In this document: positions 42,955 through 51,757 of the stretch, one piece after another
Layout: each line of letters opens with the position of its first letter
How positions within the stretch are numbered: the stretch's first letter is position 1
From: Allosaccharopolyspora coralli
GTDB lineage: Bacteria; Actinomycetota; Actinomycetes; Mycobacteriales; Pseudonocardiaceae
Reading direction: 5' to 3'
DNA: 64,000 nucleotides
Assembly (NCBI RefSeq): GCF_009664835.1
Contig: NZ_CP045929.1
Span: 2,666,001 to 2,730,000, forward strand
Program-made: the position numbers and the translations under genes
The notes under the pieces: model-generated
The model's database searches: none
What the model saw: the letters and a program-made list of their open reading frames with translations, nothing else
What the model was told of the DNA's origin: nothing

Positions 42955-45239
42955 CACTCCACACCGGACACACCCGCCAGCTCGTGCGACGACTCGCCGC
43001 AGCCACCGGGATCTGCGCCCTGCTCGTCGCCACCCCCGCTCTACTGAGCGTCTTCGCCGGGCTCGTCCCACCCGTGATGATCACCTGGCCCCCAGCCGAC
43101 ACCGGGCCCTTCGCGGCGCCGCTGACCGAGCAATGGCGCGGATGGGTATACGAGACGTACCACGCGCTGCGCCTGGACCTCGGGCTCTCCGGACTCGTGC
43201 TGCTGGCGGTGCTCGGCGCCGGATGGAGCACCTGGGCGGCTGCGGTGTGGTGGACCGTCTGCGACCTCGCAGCGCTGGCCCGACACGGCGCCCACCACTT
43301 CCACCAACGCACCGGCCCACGCGGCTGGGTCACCGCCCTGCTGACCACCCTCGTGCTCACCAGCATCGCCGCACCCGCCCACGCCACACCCAACAACCCC
43401 ACCATCACCCGCAGCATCGAACCCGAGCATGGCGATGCGCAGCGCACCCCCGAACGCAGCGACGTCGCCGCCCCGCTGGGTGCGGGCGGGCACCCCGACC
43501 CGCCCGCACCCAGCACCCCCGACGATCAGCAGCCGACCTACCGCGTCCAACCCGGGGACACCCTCACCAGCATCGCCGCCATCCACCTCGGCCACCCCGA
43601 CCACTGGCACACCCTCGTCGAGCACAACCCGTACATCGACGACCCCAACCACCTCGAACCCGGGCAACTCCTCACCCTCCCTGAGTCAACCGGCGGCGCT
43701 GGGCCGACCTACACCGTGGCCGTGCAGCCCGGTGACACACTGTCCACAGTGGCCGAACGGGAACTCGGAGACCCGGAACAGTGGGACGAGCTGTTCACCC
43801 TCAACGCCGGACGCACCCAACCCGACGGACTCACCCTCGCCCACCCCGACATCCTGCTGCCCGGATGGCAACTACTCGTCCCCGACTACACCCCACCCGA
43901 ACCCGCCGACGAACCGCCACCAACACCACAACCCACGACGCCCCCAGCGAACGCCGCGCGGCCCGCCCCGGTGCCCGACGGATCCCAGCCGTCTCAGCAC
44001 GACGCCGCGGTAGCGGATCCTGGTGCCGAAGCACTCGCCGCCACCACGAGCGCGGCGCTGGCCGCAGTGACCGCCGCAGCCTGGCACCAACACCACCGCC
44101 GACGTCCCGCGCGCCGCGCCGACACTGCTGCGGAGTGCGGCTACCAGGGTCCCGTTCCCGCTGTCCACTCGATCTCTCTCGCCCCGAGACGTGCTCAGCC
44201 GGCCAACACTGAGACTCCGCGCGAGACAGCGCTCGACACGGTCACTGCGACGCCGACCTCCGAAGCGGGTGTCACCGAGTCTGAGCCGGACGTCGAGGAC
44301 CACGTCATCGACGAACCATGCTCGCCCGCCCAACCCACCGACGAGACGCCCATCCCAGATCGCTGGGAGCGCGAGACGGCATTGAGCCAGCAGCAGGAGC
44401 CAGAACCCGCCGCCCCGGATCTGCCTGCCTTCTCGGCGTGGAACGAGGCCGACGAGGCCGTGGACGACGAGCGTCGGCCGCTGGGGTTGAGCATCTTGGG
44501 GCGTCTCAGGCTGATCCACCGTGACGGCACGAGCGAACCGTCTGAACTCACCAGCAGCCTCACCCGCAAACAGACCAAGCTGCTGCTGTTCGTCGCCCTG
44601 CACCCGCAGGGCACCACCCGCGAAGCCGTGCGCGCCGCGCTGTGGTCCGACACGTTCGGAACCCGCCAGTTCAACGTCTTCTACGCCGCGGTCTCCCAAG
44701 TCCGCAAAGCACTCCGTCCCCACCTAGACCACTCCGAGCCCGAGGCCGAGGCCGAGTTGGTCCTGTCCGAAGGGGACCGCGTGCGCCTCAACCCCGACCT
44801 CGTCGACGTCGACTACTGGCACCTGCTCGACACCGACCACGCACGCCGCAACACCACCGACACCGAACAACTCCACGCCTGCACCACCCTCGTGCAGTGC
44901 TACCACGGCGAACTCGCCGCAGGGCTCAGCGACCCCTGGCTCGAAGCACCCCGCGAAGCCGCCCACCGCACCGTCCTCGACGCCTTAGCCGCCCTCGCCG
45001 CCCATTACCGCGACACCGACCCCGAACGCCGCCTGCACACCCTCGAACACGCACGCCTGCTCGACCCCACCAACGAAGCCGTCTACCGCGACATCATGCG
45101 CACCCAAGCCACCTTGCAACGCCACGAAAGCATCAACGCCACCCTGCACCTCCTCACCACCACCCTCGCCGACATCGGCCAACGCCCCCACGACAGCACC
45201 CATCAACTCGCCGACGCCCTCCAGCGCTCCCCGCAGTAG
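42951..45239 (+). CDS. Membrane-anchored LysM-BTAD transcriptional regulator
   Basis: 762 residues. The order is two transmembrane helices (about 13-38, 78-105), a third hydrophobic segment ending AAPAHA (about 125-145), two LysM domains (YRVQPGDTLTSIAAIHLG near 195; VQPGDTLSTVAERELGD near 258), a proline-rich linker, a helix (EALAATTSAALAAVTAAAW near 365), an acidic spacer, then an OmpR-type winged helix (LTRKQTKLLLFVALHPQG) and a BTAD domain to the C-terminus. LysM binds peptidoglycan; BTAD belongs to SARP activators. It reads like a wall sensor attached to a DNA-binding head. ATG 42951 overlaps the pseudopilin stop. Confidence 0.85.
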   Translation: MTLHTGHTRQLVRRLAAATGICALLVATPALLSVFAGLVPPVMITWPPADTGPFAAPLTEQWRGWVYETYHALRLDLGLSGLVLLAVLGAGWSTWAAAVWWTVCDLAALARHGAHHFHQRTGPRGWVTALLTTLVLTSIAAPAHATPNNPTITRSIEPEHGDAQRTPERSDVAAPLGAGGHPDPPAPSTPDDQQPTYRVQPGDTLTSIAAIHLGHPDHWHTLVEHNPYIDDPNHLEPGQLLTLPESTGGAGPTYTVAVQPGDTLSTVAERELGDPEQWDELFTLNAGRTQPDGLTLAHPDILLPGWQLLVPDYTPPEPADEPPPTPQPTTPPANAARPAPVPDGSQPSQHDAAVADPGAEALAATTSAALAAVTAAAWHQHHRRRPARRADTAAECGYQGPVPAVHSISLAPRRAQPANTETPRETALDTVTATPTSEAGVTESEPDVEDHVIDEPCSPAQPTDETPIPDRWERETALSQQQEPEPAAPDLPAFSAWNEADEAVDDERRPLGLSILGRLRLIHRDGTSEPSELTSSLTRKQTKLLLFVALHPQGTTREAVRAALWSDTFGTRQFNVFYAAVSQVRKALRPHLDHSEPEAEAELVLSEGDRVRLNPDLVDVDYWHLLDTDHARRNTTDTEQLHACTTLVQCYHGELAAGLSDPWLEAPREAAHRTVLDALAALAAHYRDTDPERRLHTLEHARLLDPTNEAVYRDIMRTQATLQRHESINATLHLLTTTLADIGQRPHDSTHQLADALQRSPQ

Positions 45240-45806
45240 TAGGCCGCTCGATCAGACGGAGGTCGCTGTCGCGGTCCGGGATGCTCGACCGGGACCGGTG
45301 CGGCGCATGACGTCGCCGAGGATGTAGGTGATGCTGTTCGGCGTCACCTGCTTGACCGCTTCGGTCATGGCCGGTGAGCAGTCGATCCCATCCCCATACC
45401 GACCCGGTGAGCAAGTTCGGCAGCCACACGCGCCACTGCCCACCACATCGAGCCCCCGCTGCCGGGAACGGGAAGATGCCGAATAAGCAGAAGGTGGTGG
45501 TAGCTGTTGCGTTTCCAGTCCGGCCAACCCATATACTCATTCGTACCGCACGGGCGGCCGACCGAAATCACCGCGCCGGATAGAGCTGCGACCGCGCGTT
45601 CGCCAATTTGACCCCGCGTACTCGGCGGCATAGTCGAACCCTTTCCCGTGCAGTCGCAACGTCATTGTTCCATCCGAACAATCTCGGCGGCTCGCGGTGC
45701 GGAATCGGATTCGGTTAGGGAATAGGGCGACGGAATTCTTCTGCGGGATGTGTCTGTGCTGTGCGCAAGGGCACGCGCCCCCGGTGCCGTCGCGAACCGG
45801 CAGGCC

Positions 45807-45854
45807 GATCCGGGGACCTATCGGTTGTCCGATCCGTTGTCCTTTCGGTTGCCC
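45807..45854 (+). repeat. Four tandem degenerate 12-bp repeats (iteron-like)
   Basis: Units in phase: GATCCGGGGACC, TATCGGTTGTCC, GATCCGTTGTCC and TTTCGGTTGCCC. The last three share (T/A)TC(G/C)GTTG(T/C)CC. A weaker fifth unit (AACCGGCAGGCC) precedes them. Iterons of this kind bind replication or copy-control proteins. Confidence 0.6.
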
Positions 45855-46198
45855 TGCCAAGCAAGAACCCCTCATACCGCGTGTTGTGGCTGGCCAGTGG
45901 CCTTGGCGGGGTGTCCTGCGCGTGCCCAGCCTCGGTACCCCACGGGAACTCGTAGACGACAGGAAGAGGAGTGTGAATGCTACGGAAGGGGAGGTAAACG
46001 AACGAATTTGTCGACAGCGCCGGACACCTTCTCTGTGTCGTATAGGGTTCTGGATAGATGCTCCTTATTCTATTCTCTGACGTCTCGAATTCGTTTCTCC
46101 GTCCTCCTTGCCTCGGTGGCCATTCCTTCGCCGTCTGCCGCCGCTGCGCACGGGTGGTGACACGTCGAATCGAGGCCCAAAATTCCGGTCGATAGGTA

Positions 46199-46228
46199 TT
46201 GTCTCAGCGCCTCGGCCGGCGCTACGGT
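46199..46228 (+). promoter_or_regulatory. Promoter candidate with dyad in the spacer
   Basis: TTGTCT and TACGGT with an 18-bp spacer. AGCGCC-tcggcc-GGCGCT (46206-46223) is a perfect 6-bp dyad in the spacer, so a repressor or activator could sit there. It lies 107 bp before the gene at 46335, which starts a run of co-directional genes to 50516. Confidence 0.5.
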
Positions 46229-46334
46229 AGATGCAAGGAACACGAAAGAGAGTTCCGAGATTAACTGAAATTGCGGGTAGGGATTGGCACCCCGTTTGCC
46301 CGCTCTCTCTCAAGATGCGTGAAAGGGATTTCTC

Positions 46335-46937
46335 ATGACTCGTGTCTCTGTGGAAGCGTGGTCGCACGGTGACGGTTGGCTGTCGGTGGATACCGGCGAG
46401 TGGATCGCGGACCGCGGCGAGTACCGCGCGGACCTCACCGACGACCTGCGCGAGTGGATGGACGAGAACGGGCACCAGTGGCCGCACGATGACGTGATCA
46501 CGGCGTGGATCACCGCGCGCACGGGCGAGCTGCCGTCGGGGCTGCACGGCGACGGCACGGTGTGGCATCACAACCTGTTCAACTTCGCCGATCACCTGAT
46601 CGACGACCTCGGTTTCACCGTGCTCTCCGCCGGTGAACTGGGCGACCTCATGATCACCGTAAGCGACCACTCGGGCGGCTACGAGGCGCCGACGGTGTAC
46701 CGGTCGACCGTGGACGAGTTGGAGGAGTGGGCCGACTACACCCACGCCACCGGCGAGTGTGCGCGCGGACACCGCTGGCACACCGTCGACACCGTGCGTC
46801 TGCACGCCTCCGACGGCGCCGACATGACGACCTACCGGGTACCTGACCAGGTCCGTGTGCCCTTCGGTGACCGCGCCCGCGCCTACGTGGCGTGCCCGGA
46901 GTGCGGCAAGGCCGTGCGCTTCGTCAACCGATTCTGA
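46335..46937 (+). CDS. Hypothetical protein with C-terminal zinc ribbon
   Basis: 200 residues, acidic, Trp-rich (VEAWSHGDGWLSVDTGEW). Four cysteine/histidine positions (GECARGHRWHTV, then VACPECGKAV) could bind zinc. No family recognised. AAAGGGA precedes ATG 46335. First gene of the operon that contains the sliding-clamp paralogue. Confidence 0.65.
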   Translation: MTRVSVEAWSHGDGWLSVDTGEWIADRGEYRADLTDDLREWMDENGHQWPHDDVITAWITARTGELPSGLHGDGTVWHHNLFNFADHLIDDLGFTVLSAGELGDLMITVSDHSGGYEAPTVYRSTVDELEEWADYTHATGECARGHRWHTVDTVRLHASDGADMTTYRVPDQVRVPFGDRARAYVACPECGKAVRFVNRF

Positions 46938-47025
46938 GCCTCGCGGCGACCGTCCGCGCCCTGTCTGCGCCGCGCGGCCGGTCGCCCCTCCTTCTCCTTG
47001 CCCCGCCTGTTTCTGTGAGGTTTCC

Positions 47026-47520
47026 ATGTTTGTGCTTGCCGTTGACGGCGACATGATCACTACCCAGGATTTCGACGACGATTCCACGGCGCTCCGGTTC
47101 GAGAACGCCGACGACACCGCGTGGCGCTGCACCGCGTGCGGTGCACGCCTGATCGAGGATGGCGACGGCGTCGCCGATGAGTCCGGCCGCGTCGAGTGCG
47201 TGGCATACGACCCCGACGACGACCCGGACCACGACGGGGACACCGGCCCGGAAGCCGGGGAGGGTCCGCATCGGGCGGAGCGTGTGGCGTTGTCGTGGGC
47301 CAACAGTGCCGCGATCCACACCGACCCCGGCGAGGACTCGATCACGGTCACGATCAGTGTCGGGGACCCGCGCGGCGCGCTGGCCTTCAGCGTGCGCCGG
47401 ATCCCGGACGACGCCGACACCAACGCTGGCCGGTTGATCCTGCACACCCCGTACCCCGGTGAGCCGATGCCGCACGTGGATCTGACCGAGGACCACACCG
47501 GCACCTACTGGGTCAGCTAA
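47026..47520 (+). CDS. Hypothetical acidic protein with CxxC
   Basis: 164 residues, very acidic (DPDDDPDHDGDTGPEAGEG) with one CTACGARL zinc-knuckle-like pair. The C-terminal half is beta-rich (SITVTISVGDPRGALAFSV). The translation start ATG 47026 has GAGG 5 nt upstream. Unknown function. Confidence 0.62.
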   Translation: MFVLAVDGDMITTQDFDDDSTALRFENADDTAWRCTACGARLIEDGDGVADESGRVECVAYDPDDDPDHDGDTGPEAGEGPHRAERVALSWANSAAIHTDPGEDSITVTISVGDPRGALAFSVRRIPDDADTNAGRLILHTPYPGEPMPHVDLTEDHTGTYWVS

Positions 47521-47616
47521 ACCCCTGTTTCCCGCGCGGGCGCCCGGACTCGATCCGGTGCCGGGCGCCCCGCACCCCCTTTCACTTCGTTCGCTTGTCG
47601 TTCTGGAGGTCGTGAC

Positions 47617-48825
47617 ATGAGTACCGCTACCGATACCCGTCCTGCTGCCGCGCTGCTGGAGTGCCAGACCGACCGCGCCACCCTCACCGAAGCGTTGAGC
47701 ACCGTGGCTGTCGGTGTGCCGCGCCGCCCCGCCGTGCCGCTACTGGGCGGCGTCCTGCTGGAGTCGCGCGGCGGGCACCTGACGTTGACAACGACGGACA
47801 TCGATACCGTCGTGTCCGTTCGCATCCCGGACGCGGTGAACGCCCCGGGTGCGCTCCTGGTGGACCACGTCGAGCTGTCCAAGATGCTGGGCGCGCTGGT
47901 GAAGGGTTCCCGTAAGCGCGAGGCCGACGCGATGCCGGTCACGCTGCGGGCCACTGTGGACGGTCACGCCGTGCTGTCGTTGGGCGGCTACACCATGCCC
48001 CTGACCGCCTACCCGGTCGAGGAGTTCCCCACGCTGCCAACGGTACCGGCGAGCATGGCGGAGGCAGACCGCGAGACCTTCACCCAGCAGGCACGACGTG
48101 TCCTCATCGCGCGGGGCGCGGATGCGACGCTGCCGATCTTCACCAGCGTGCATGTCCAGGCGGCGCCGGGCGCGCTCACGTTGGCGGCGACCGACCGATT
48201 CCGGCTCGCGGTCGCCGAGATTCCCGCCACCACTGCCGCGACTGAAGACCGGTCGGTGATGCTGCCCGCTGAGTTGTTGTCGTCGGTGCTCAAGCACTGC
48301 ACCGGCGACCGGGTCCGTCTCGGTGTGGACGCGGCGAGCGACTGGGCCGCGCTGTCCTGCGGTGATCTCACCGTCCTGACCCGGACCGTCGACGCCGAGT
48401 TCCCACGGTACGAACGGCTGTTTCCGGAGACCACTGCCAGCGCCCGCGCCGACCGCGGCGCACTCGCCCAGGCCACGGTGCGCGCTACGGCCGCGCTGGA
48501 GGCGTCCCACTACACCGCCGACCGCGACCAGGCCGGGCACCACCTGGCCGTGACCCTGCACCCCGACGGGCGCGTCTCGGTCGCCCCGGTGCTGGCCGAG
48601 CACGCGGAGACGGTCACCGCTCCCGAGCACCCCGCCGAAGTCGGCGGCGTCGCCGAGTCCGTGCGGGTGCTGTTCGGCGCCCGCTACCTCCGGGACGCGT
48701 TGAGCAGTCTCGCCGGGGACACCGTGACGCTGCGCCTGGACAGCCCGAACCGGCCCGTGGTGTTCACCGCCACCGACACCCCCGGCTACCGGCACCTGAT
48801 CATGCCCGTCCGCCCGACGTCCTGA
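47617..48825 (+). CDS. dnaN: DNA polymerase III beta sliding-clamp paralogue
   Basis: 402 residues, standard length for the three-domain clamp. N-terminal domain: LTEALSTVAVGVPRRPAVPL; second domain: LTLAATDRFRLAVAEI; C-terminal domain: AEFPRYERLFPE and the end YRHLIMPVR, which matches the typical clamp C-terminus (Y-L-I-M-P-x-R). GGAGG precedes ATG 47617. A clamp on a mobile element suggests self-controlled DNA synthesis; it may also interact with host polymerases. Confidence 0.85.
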   Translation: MSTATDTRPAAALLECQTDRATLTEALSTVAVGVPRRPAVPLLGGVLLESRGGHLTLTTTDIDTVVSVRIPDAVNAPGALLVDHVELSKMLGALVKGSRKREADAMPVTLRATVDGHAVLSLGGYTMPLTAYPVEEFPTLPTVPASMAEADRETFTQQARRVLIARGADATLPIFTSVHVQAAPGALTLAATDRFRLAVAEIPATTAATEDRSVMLPAELLSSVLKHCTGDRVRLGVDAASDWAALSCGDLTVLTRTVDAEFPRYERLFPETTASARADRGALAQATVRATAALEASHYTADRDQAGHHLAVTLHPDGRVSVAPVLAEHAETVTAPEHPAEVGGVAESVRVLFGARYLRDALSSLAGDTVTLRLDSPNRPVVFTATDTPGYRHLIMPVRPTS

Positions 48826-48899
48826 CACCGAACCGTCACGGGGGCGACGAGCCGCCGGGCACGCGCCCCCGCCCACGACACCAGGAAGGAGCCGTACCG

Positions 48900-49529
48900 A
48901 TGAACACCCGCACCGTGCACGAACTGGCCGCCGAACTTGCCCCCACGTTGGGCAAGGGGTGGCGCGTCGGACCTGCCCACGACGCCGACGGCGCCTATCA
49001 CGGGGACCACACTGCCCGCCTGTACGGGCCCGACGACGCCGAGATTTCGGCTCACGTCGAGACCTGGAGGGCACCGGCCCGGCAGCGGCTGATCCTGACC
49101 GCGTGGGCGCCGTTCGCGCTCACTGCCCACACCGACCTGGCTCGTCTCCCACAGATCACCGTCTCCCGCAGCAAGCCCGCGCGGCTGATCGCGCACGACA
49201 TGCAACGGCGATTGCTGCCTGCCTACCGCGAGGAGCTGAACGCGGCCCGCACGCGTGGCCAGGAACATCAGGCACAGCAGGTTGCCCGGGACGCCGTCGT
49301 CGCCGACCTGGTGGAGATCACGCACGCCCGCCTGGTCGACGCAGCGGGCGGCGAGGTTCACTTCGGCGGCCCGGACGACCGCGCCACCGGATTTTTCCGC
49401 ATCACCACCGCCGACCAGGGCGCCCGTGTGTCGTTACGCGTCGCCCCGGACGCGGTTCTCCCGCTCGCGCGTGCCCTCCACGCCCTGAACACCGCCACAC
49501 CCGAGCCCGCGGCGGTTCGTACGCCCTGA
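48900..49529 (+). CDS. Hypothetical protein downstream of the clamp
   Basis: 209 residues; a repeated beta-alpha pattern (GKGWRVGPAHDADGAYHG ... ISAHVETWRAPARQRLIL, gap here; later GFFRITTADQGARVSLRV). No family recognised. AAGGAG is 6 nt before ATG 48900. It is co-directional with the clamp at a 74-bp distance and the MinD-like gene at 15 bp. Confidence 0.65.
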   Translation: MNTRTVHELAAELAPTLGKGWRVGPAHDADGAYHGDHTARLYGPDDAEISAHVETWRAPARQRLILTAWAPFALTAHTDLARLPQITVSRSKPARLIAHDMQRRLLPAYREELNAARTRGQEHQAQQVARDAVVADLVEITHARLVDAAGGEVHFGGPDDRATGFFRITTADQGARVSLRVAPDAVLPLARALHALNTATPEPAAVRTP

Positions 49530-49544
49530 AAGGAGTTCCTGGCC

Positions 49545-50516
49545 ATGTCTGGATTCATCCTGCTGATCACCGACCGCACCGCGCTTCACCACGAGATCAC
49601 CTGTCACACCCGAGGCGCCCGTGTGGTCACCCGATCCCCGGAATCGGTCACCCGGCGCGAGTGGACGGATGCCGACCTGGTGTGGATCGATGCCCACGCC
49701 GCGCCGAGCCTGCGCCACCGCGTGGCTTCGTGGTCTGCTCCGAATACGACGACGCTGCTCCTCGACGCCGCCGACCGCCCCGAGCCCGACATCCTCCGCC
49801 ACGCCCTGGGACTGGGCGCCCGGACCGTGGTCACCCTCCCGGACGGAGCCGGACACCTTCGTCGGCAGGCCACCCAGCTCACCGAATTCATGGCCGTGCT
49901 GGTGGTGATTCTCGACCCCACCCCCGGCGCCGAGATCGGCACCGTCACCACCGCTAGCCTCGCACTAGCCGCCACTGCCGCAGGCGAGCGCACCAGTGTC
50001 ATCGACGCACGCGGCGGCACCCTCGATCTGCACCGAACGCTCACCGGCGCTGTCCTAGACTCGCCCGCTTCCGCACGCGGAACGCTGCGCGTGCTCTCCA
50101 CCCCGGGCACCGAACCGCCCCCCGCCGAGGAACTACGCGGACTCGTCGGGGACCTCACCGGCCAGCACACGCTCACCCTCGTGCACGCCAATCCCTACGA
50201 ACCCGTCACGTGGCACCTGCTGCACAGCGCGGACCTGGCCCTCATCCCGGTCGCCGCCGAACGTTCCGGGCTCGCTGCGCGCGGCGTGATCGAGTTGTCC
50301 ACCAGTCGCGCGAACAACACCCACGTCCACCTGATCGGCGATGCCGACACCGACCTCGCCGAGGCACTGACCGCCTTGTGCGGCACGTCGAGTATCACCG
50401 GCCACCTCAGCGCGCTCCCGGCCGACGACCCCGACCAGGTCAACGATCCGGCACACCGCAGCGCGCTCTGGGACGCGGTCGCACGCTCCCGAGCACGCCC
50501 GACACACCGGCGCTGA
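49545..50516 (+). CDS. MinD/CpaE-like protein without a Walker A motif
   Basis: 323 residues: receiver-like N-terminal half (LLITDRTALHHEITC), then a ParA/MinD-like fold (VLVVILDPTPGAEIGTVTTA where the P-loop should be; TSVIDARGGTLDLHRTL; LTLVHANPYEPVTWHLL). The missing Lys and Gly residues mean no ATP hydrolysis. The layout is that of septum-site/CpaE proteins of mobile-element pilus or plasmid loci. It may be a partner of TadZ (37475). AGGAG precedes ATG 49545. Confidence 0.72.
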   Translation: MSGFILLITDRTALHHEITCHTRGARVVTRSPESVTRREWTDADLVWIDAHAAPSLRHRVASWSAPNTTTLLLDAADRPEPDILRHALGLGARTVVTLPDGAGHLRRQATQLTEFMAVLVVILDPTPGAEIGTVTTASLALAATAAGERTSVIDARGGTLDLHRTLTGAVLDSPASARGTLRVLSTPGTEPPPAEELRGLVGDLTGQHTLTLVHANPYEPVTWHLLHSADLALIPVAAERSGLAARGVIELSTSRANNTHVHLIGDADTDLAEALTALCGTSSITGHLSALPADDPDQVNDPAHRSALWDAVARSRARPTHRR

Positions 50517-50556
50517 CCACGCACAACCACAACTACATCACGACAGGCACGGGACA

Positions 50557-50683
50557 CTCACCAAACCGGTGAGCTACCCTCACCCATGCCTCCCTTCGGG
50601 GACGGCGCCCTTTCAACAGGGCATTTGAGAGAGGCCGACGGACCGTGCCAACACCCTCCGGGGTGGGTCCGTCGGCCCTTTTT
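50557..50683 (+). ncRNA. Structured RNA region ending in a terminator, candidate sRNA
   Basis: Four stem-loops in 127 nt: CTCACC/GGTGAG (50557-50573), TCCC-TTCG-GGGA (50591-50602), GCCCT/AGGGC (50607-50622), and the terminator stem 50633-50677 followed by CTTTTT. No promoter motif was identified, so it could be a long 3' leader of the upstream operon. No known family was recognised. Confidence 0.45.
50633..50683 (+). terminator. Rho-independent terminator
   Basis: GGCCGACGGACC (50633-50644) pairs perfectly with GGTCCGTCGGCC (50666-50677) and is followed by CTTTTT. It is the clearest intrinsic terminator of the window and separates the clamp operon from the gene at 50845. Confidence 0.9.
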
Positions 50684-50844
50684 CATGCCATCACCGCGCG
50701 CGCCGCACCGCTCGCCGCGCCTACGGCTGACGACCTTCGCCGACCGCGCGCTCCACGACCTCCGCGGGCAACACCCCAACCCGGCACCGGATCTCCGGGG
50801 CGAGGTCGAGAACCGATTCCTTCAGTAGAGACAAGGACAGTGAC

Positions 50845-51609
50845 ATGACCGAGAACAGTCGCACCCTGTTCACGCTCGGGCGAGGCCCACAGGCCGAACC
50901 ACTCGGCGCCTTCGACAACTACCGCGCACCGGACGCGCTCGCGCGCCTGCCCATCGGCTGGCTCCTGCTGGCCGCGACCTCGACCACCCAGGTACGCGAG
51001 CGCTTCGCACGGTTCGCGCTGGCCTGGGACGTCGCCGGATTCGACCTCTTCACGCCACCACCGACCACCGGCCGAATCGACGTTCCCGACGGCACGCCGC
51101 GCCGCACCGAGTGGATTCCCCCGGCACACCGGCGAATGATCTACGCCTTCGACCACAACCAGTGGTTCTTCTGGGACGCCGACGACCATCCACAATGGCA
51201 CCAGCTCACCGTCGGCCCCGATCGGCACGTGCAGGAACACCCGACCGCCCGGACCTATGGCGCCGAGTATCCCCTCACGCAAGGACTCGACCCCACCCAA
51301 CTCGCCGTGTGGATCACCGCAGCGGCGACAGCGCACCTGAACACGCCCTCCGATGCCATGCTCGGAGTCCAAGTCCACACCGGGGAATCGCTGGCCACAC
51401 CGGAACTGCACTTCATTATCCACACAGGACACAACGACTGTGCGGACGCTCTGGCGGATGCCATCAACACGCTCGCGGGTGAACACAACTGGAGCAATCC
51501 GTGCCACCCGGACGACCGTCGTTTCACCCACTCCATCGCACGAGTCAACGGCACTCCGCCCGGGGGCACGCCCATCACGGTCGCCCACTACGACGACGTT
51601 CTTGACTGA
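50845..51609 (+). CDS. Hypothetical protein, 254 residues
   Basis: Starts at ATG 50845 (AAGGACAG upstream). The sequence has GAFDNYRAPDALARLPIGW near the N-terminus, a Trp/Phe-rich middle (FDHNQWFFWDADDHPQW) and a long C-terminal half. No family recognised. It follows the terminator, so it needs its own promoter. Confidence 0.62.
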   Translation: MTENSRTLFTLGRGPQAEPLGAFDNYRAPDALARLPIGWLLLAATSTTQVRERFARFALAWDVAGFDLFTPPPTTGRIDVPDGTPRRTEWIPPAHRRMIYAFDHNQWFFWDADDHPQWHQLTVGPDRHVQEHPTARTYGAEYPLTQGLDPTQLAVWITAAATAHLNTPSDAMLGVQVHTGESLATPELHFIIHTGHNDCADALADAINTLAGEHNWSNPCHPDDRRFTHSIARVNGTPPGGTPITVAHYDDVLD

Positions 51610-51757
51610 GTCCGGCCCCCACAAGGGTCAGAGCCGTCTGACCTTTCAATAGTCGCCTCTTCTCACTTTCGCTCACGTCGCCATTCGTCCCTGGGAACCC
51701 GTGTGCCCGAAACCGGTTCAGCCCCGCCGATGCGCGACCAGCATCAGGAGCCCAACG

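Larger units (their letters stand above)
45240..46334. other. Gene-poor 1.1-kb stretch
   Basis: No convincing gene. Two minus-strand frames between 45252 and 45631 lack ribosome sites and known motifs and may be an eroded gene. The part from about 45640 is richer in A and T than its surroundings and contains four tandem 12-bp repeats (45807-45854) and a promoter-like site (46199-46228). An origin or a regulatory region is possible. Confidence 0.4.

Noticed and set aside
45252-45631. Two overlapping minus-strand frames as genes
   Set aside because: No ribosome site, no motif, and neither frame explains the other; kept as possible remnant only.
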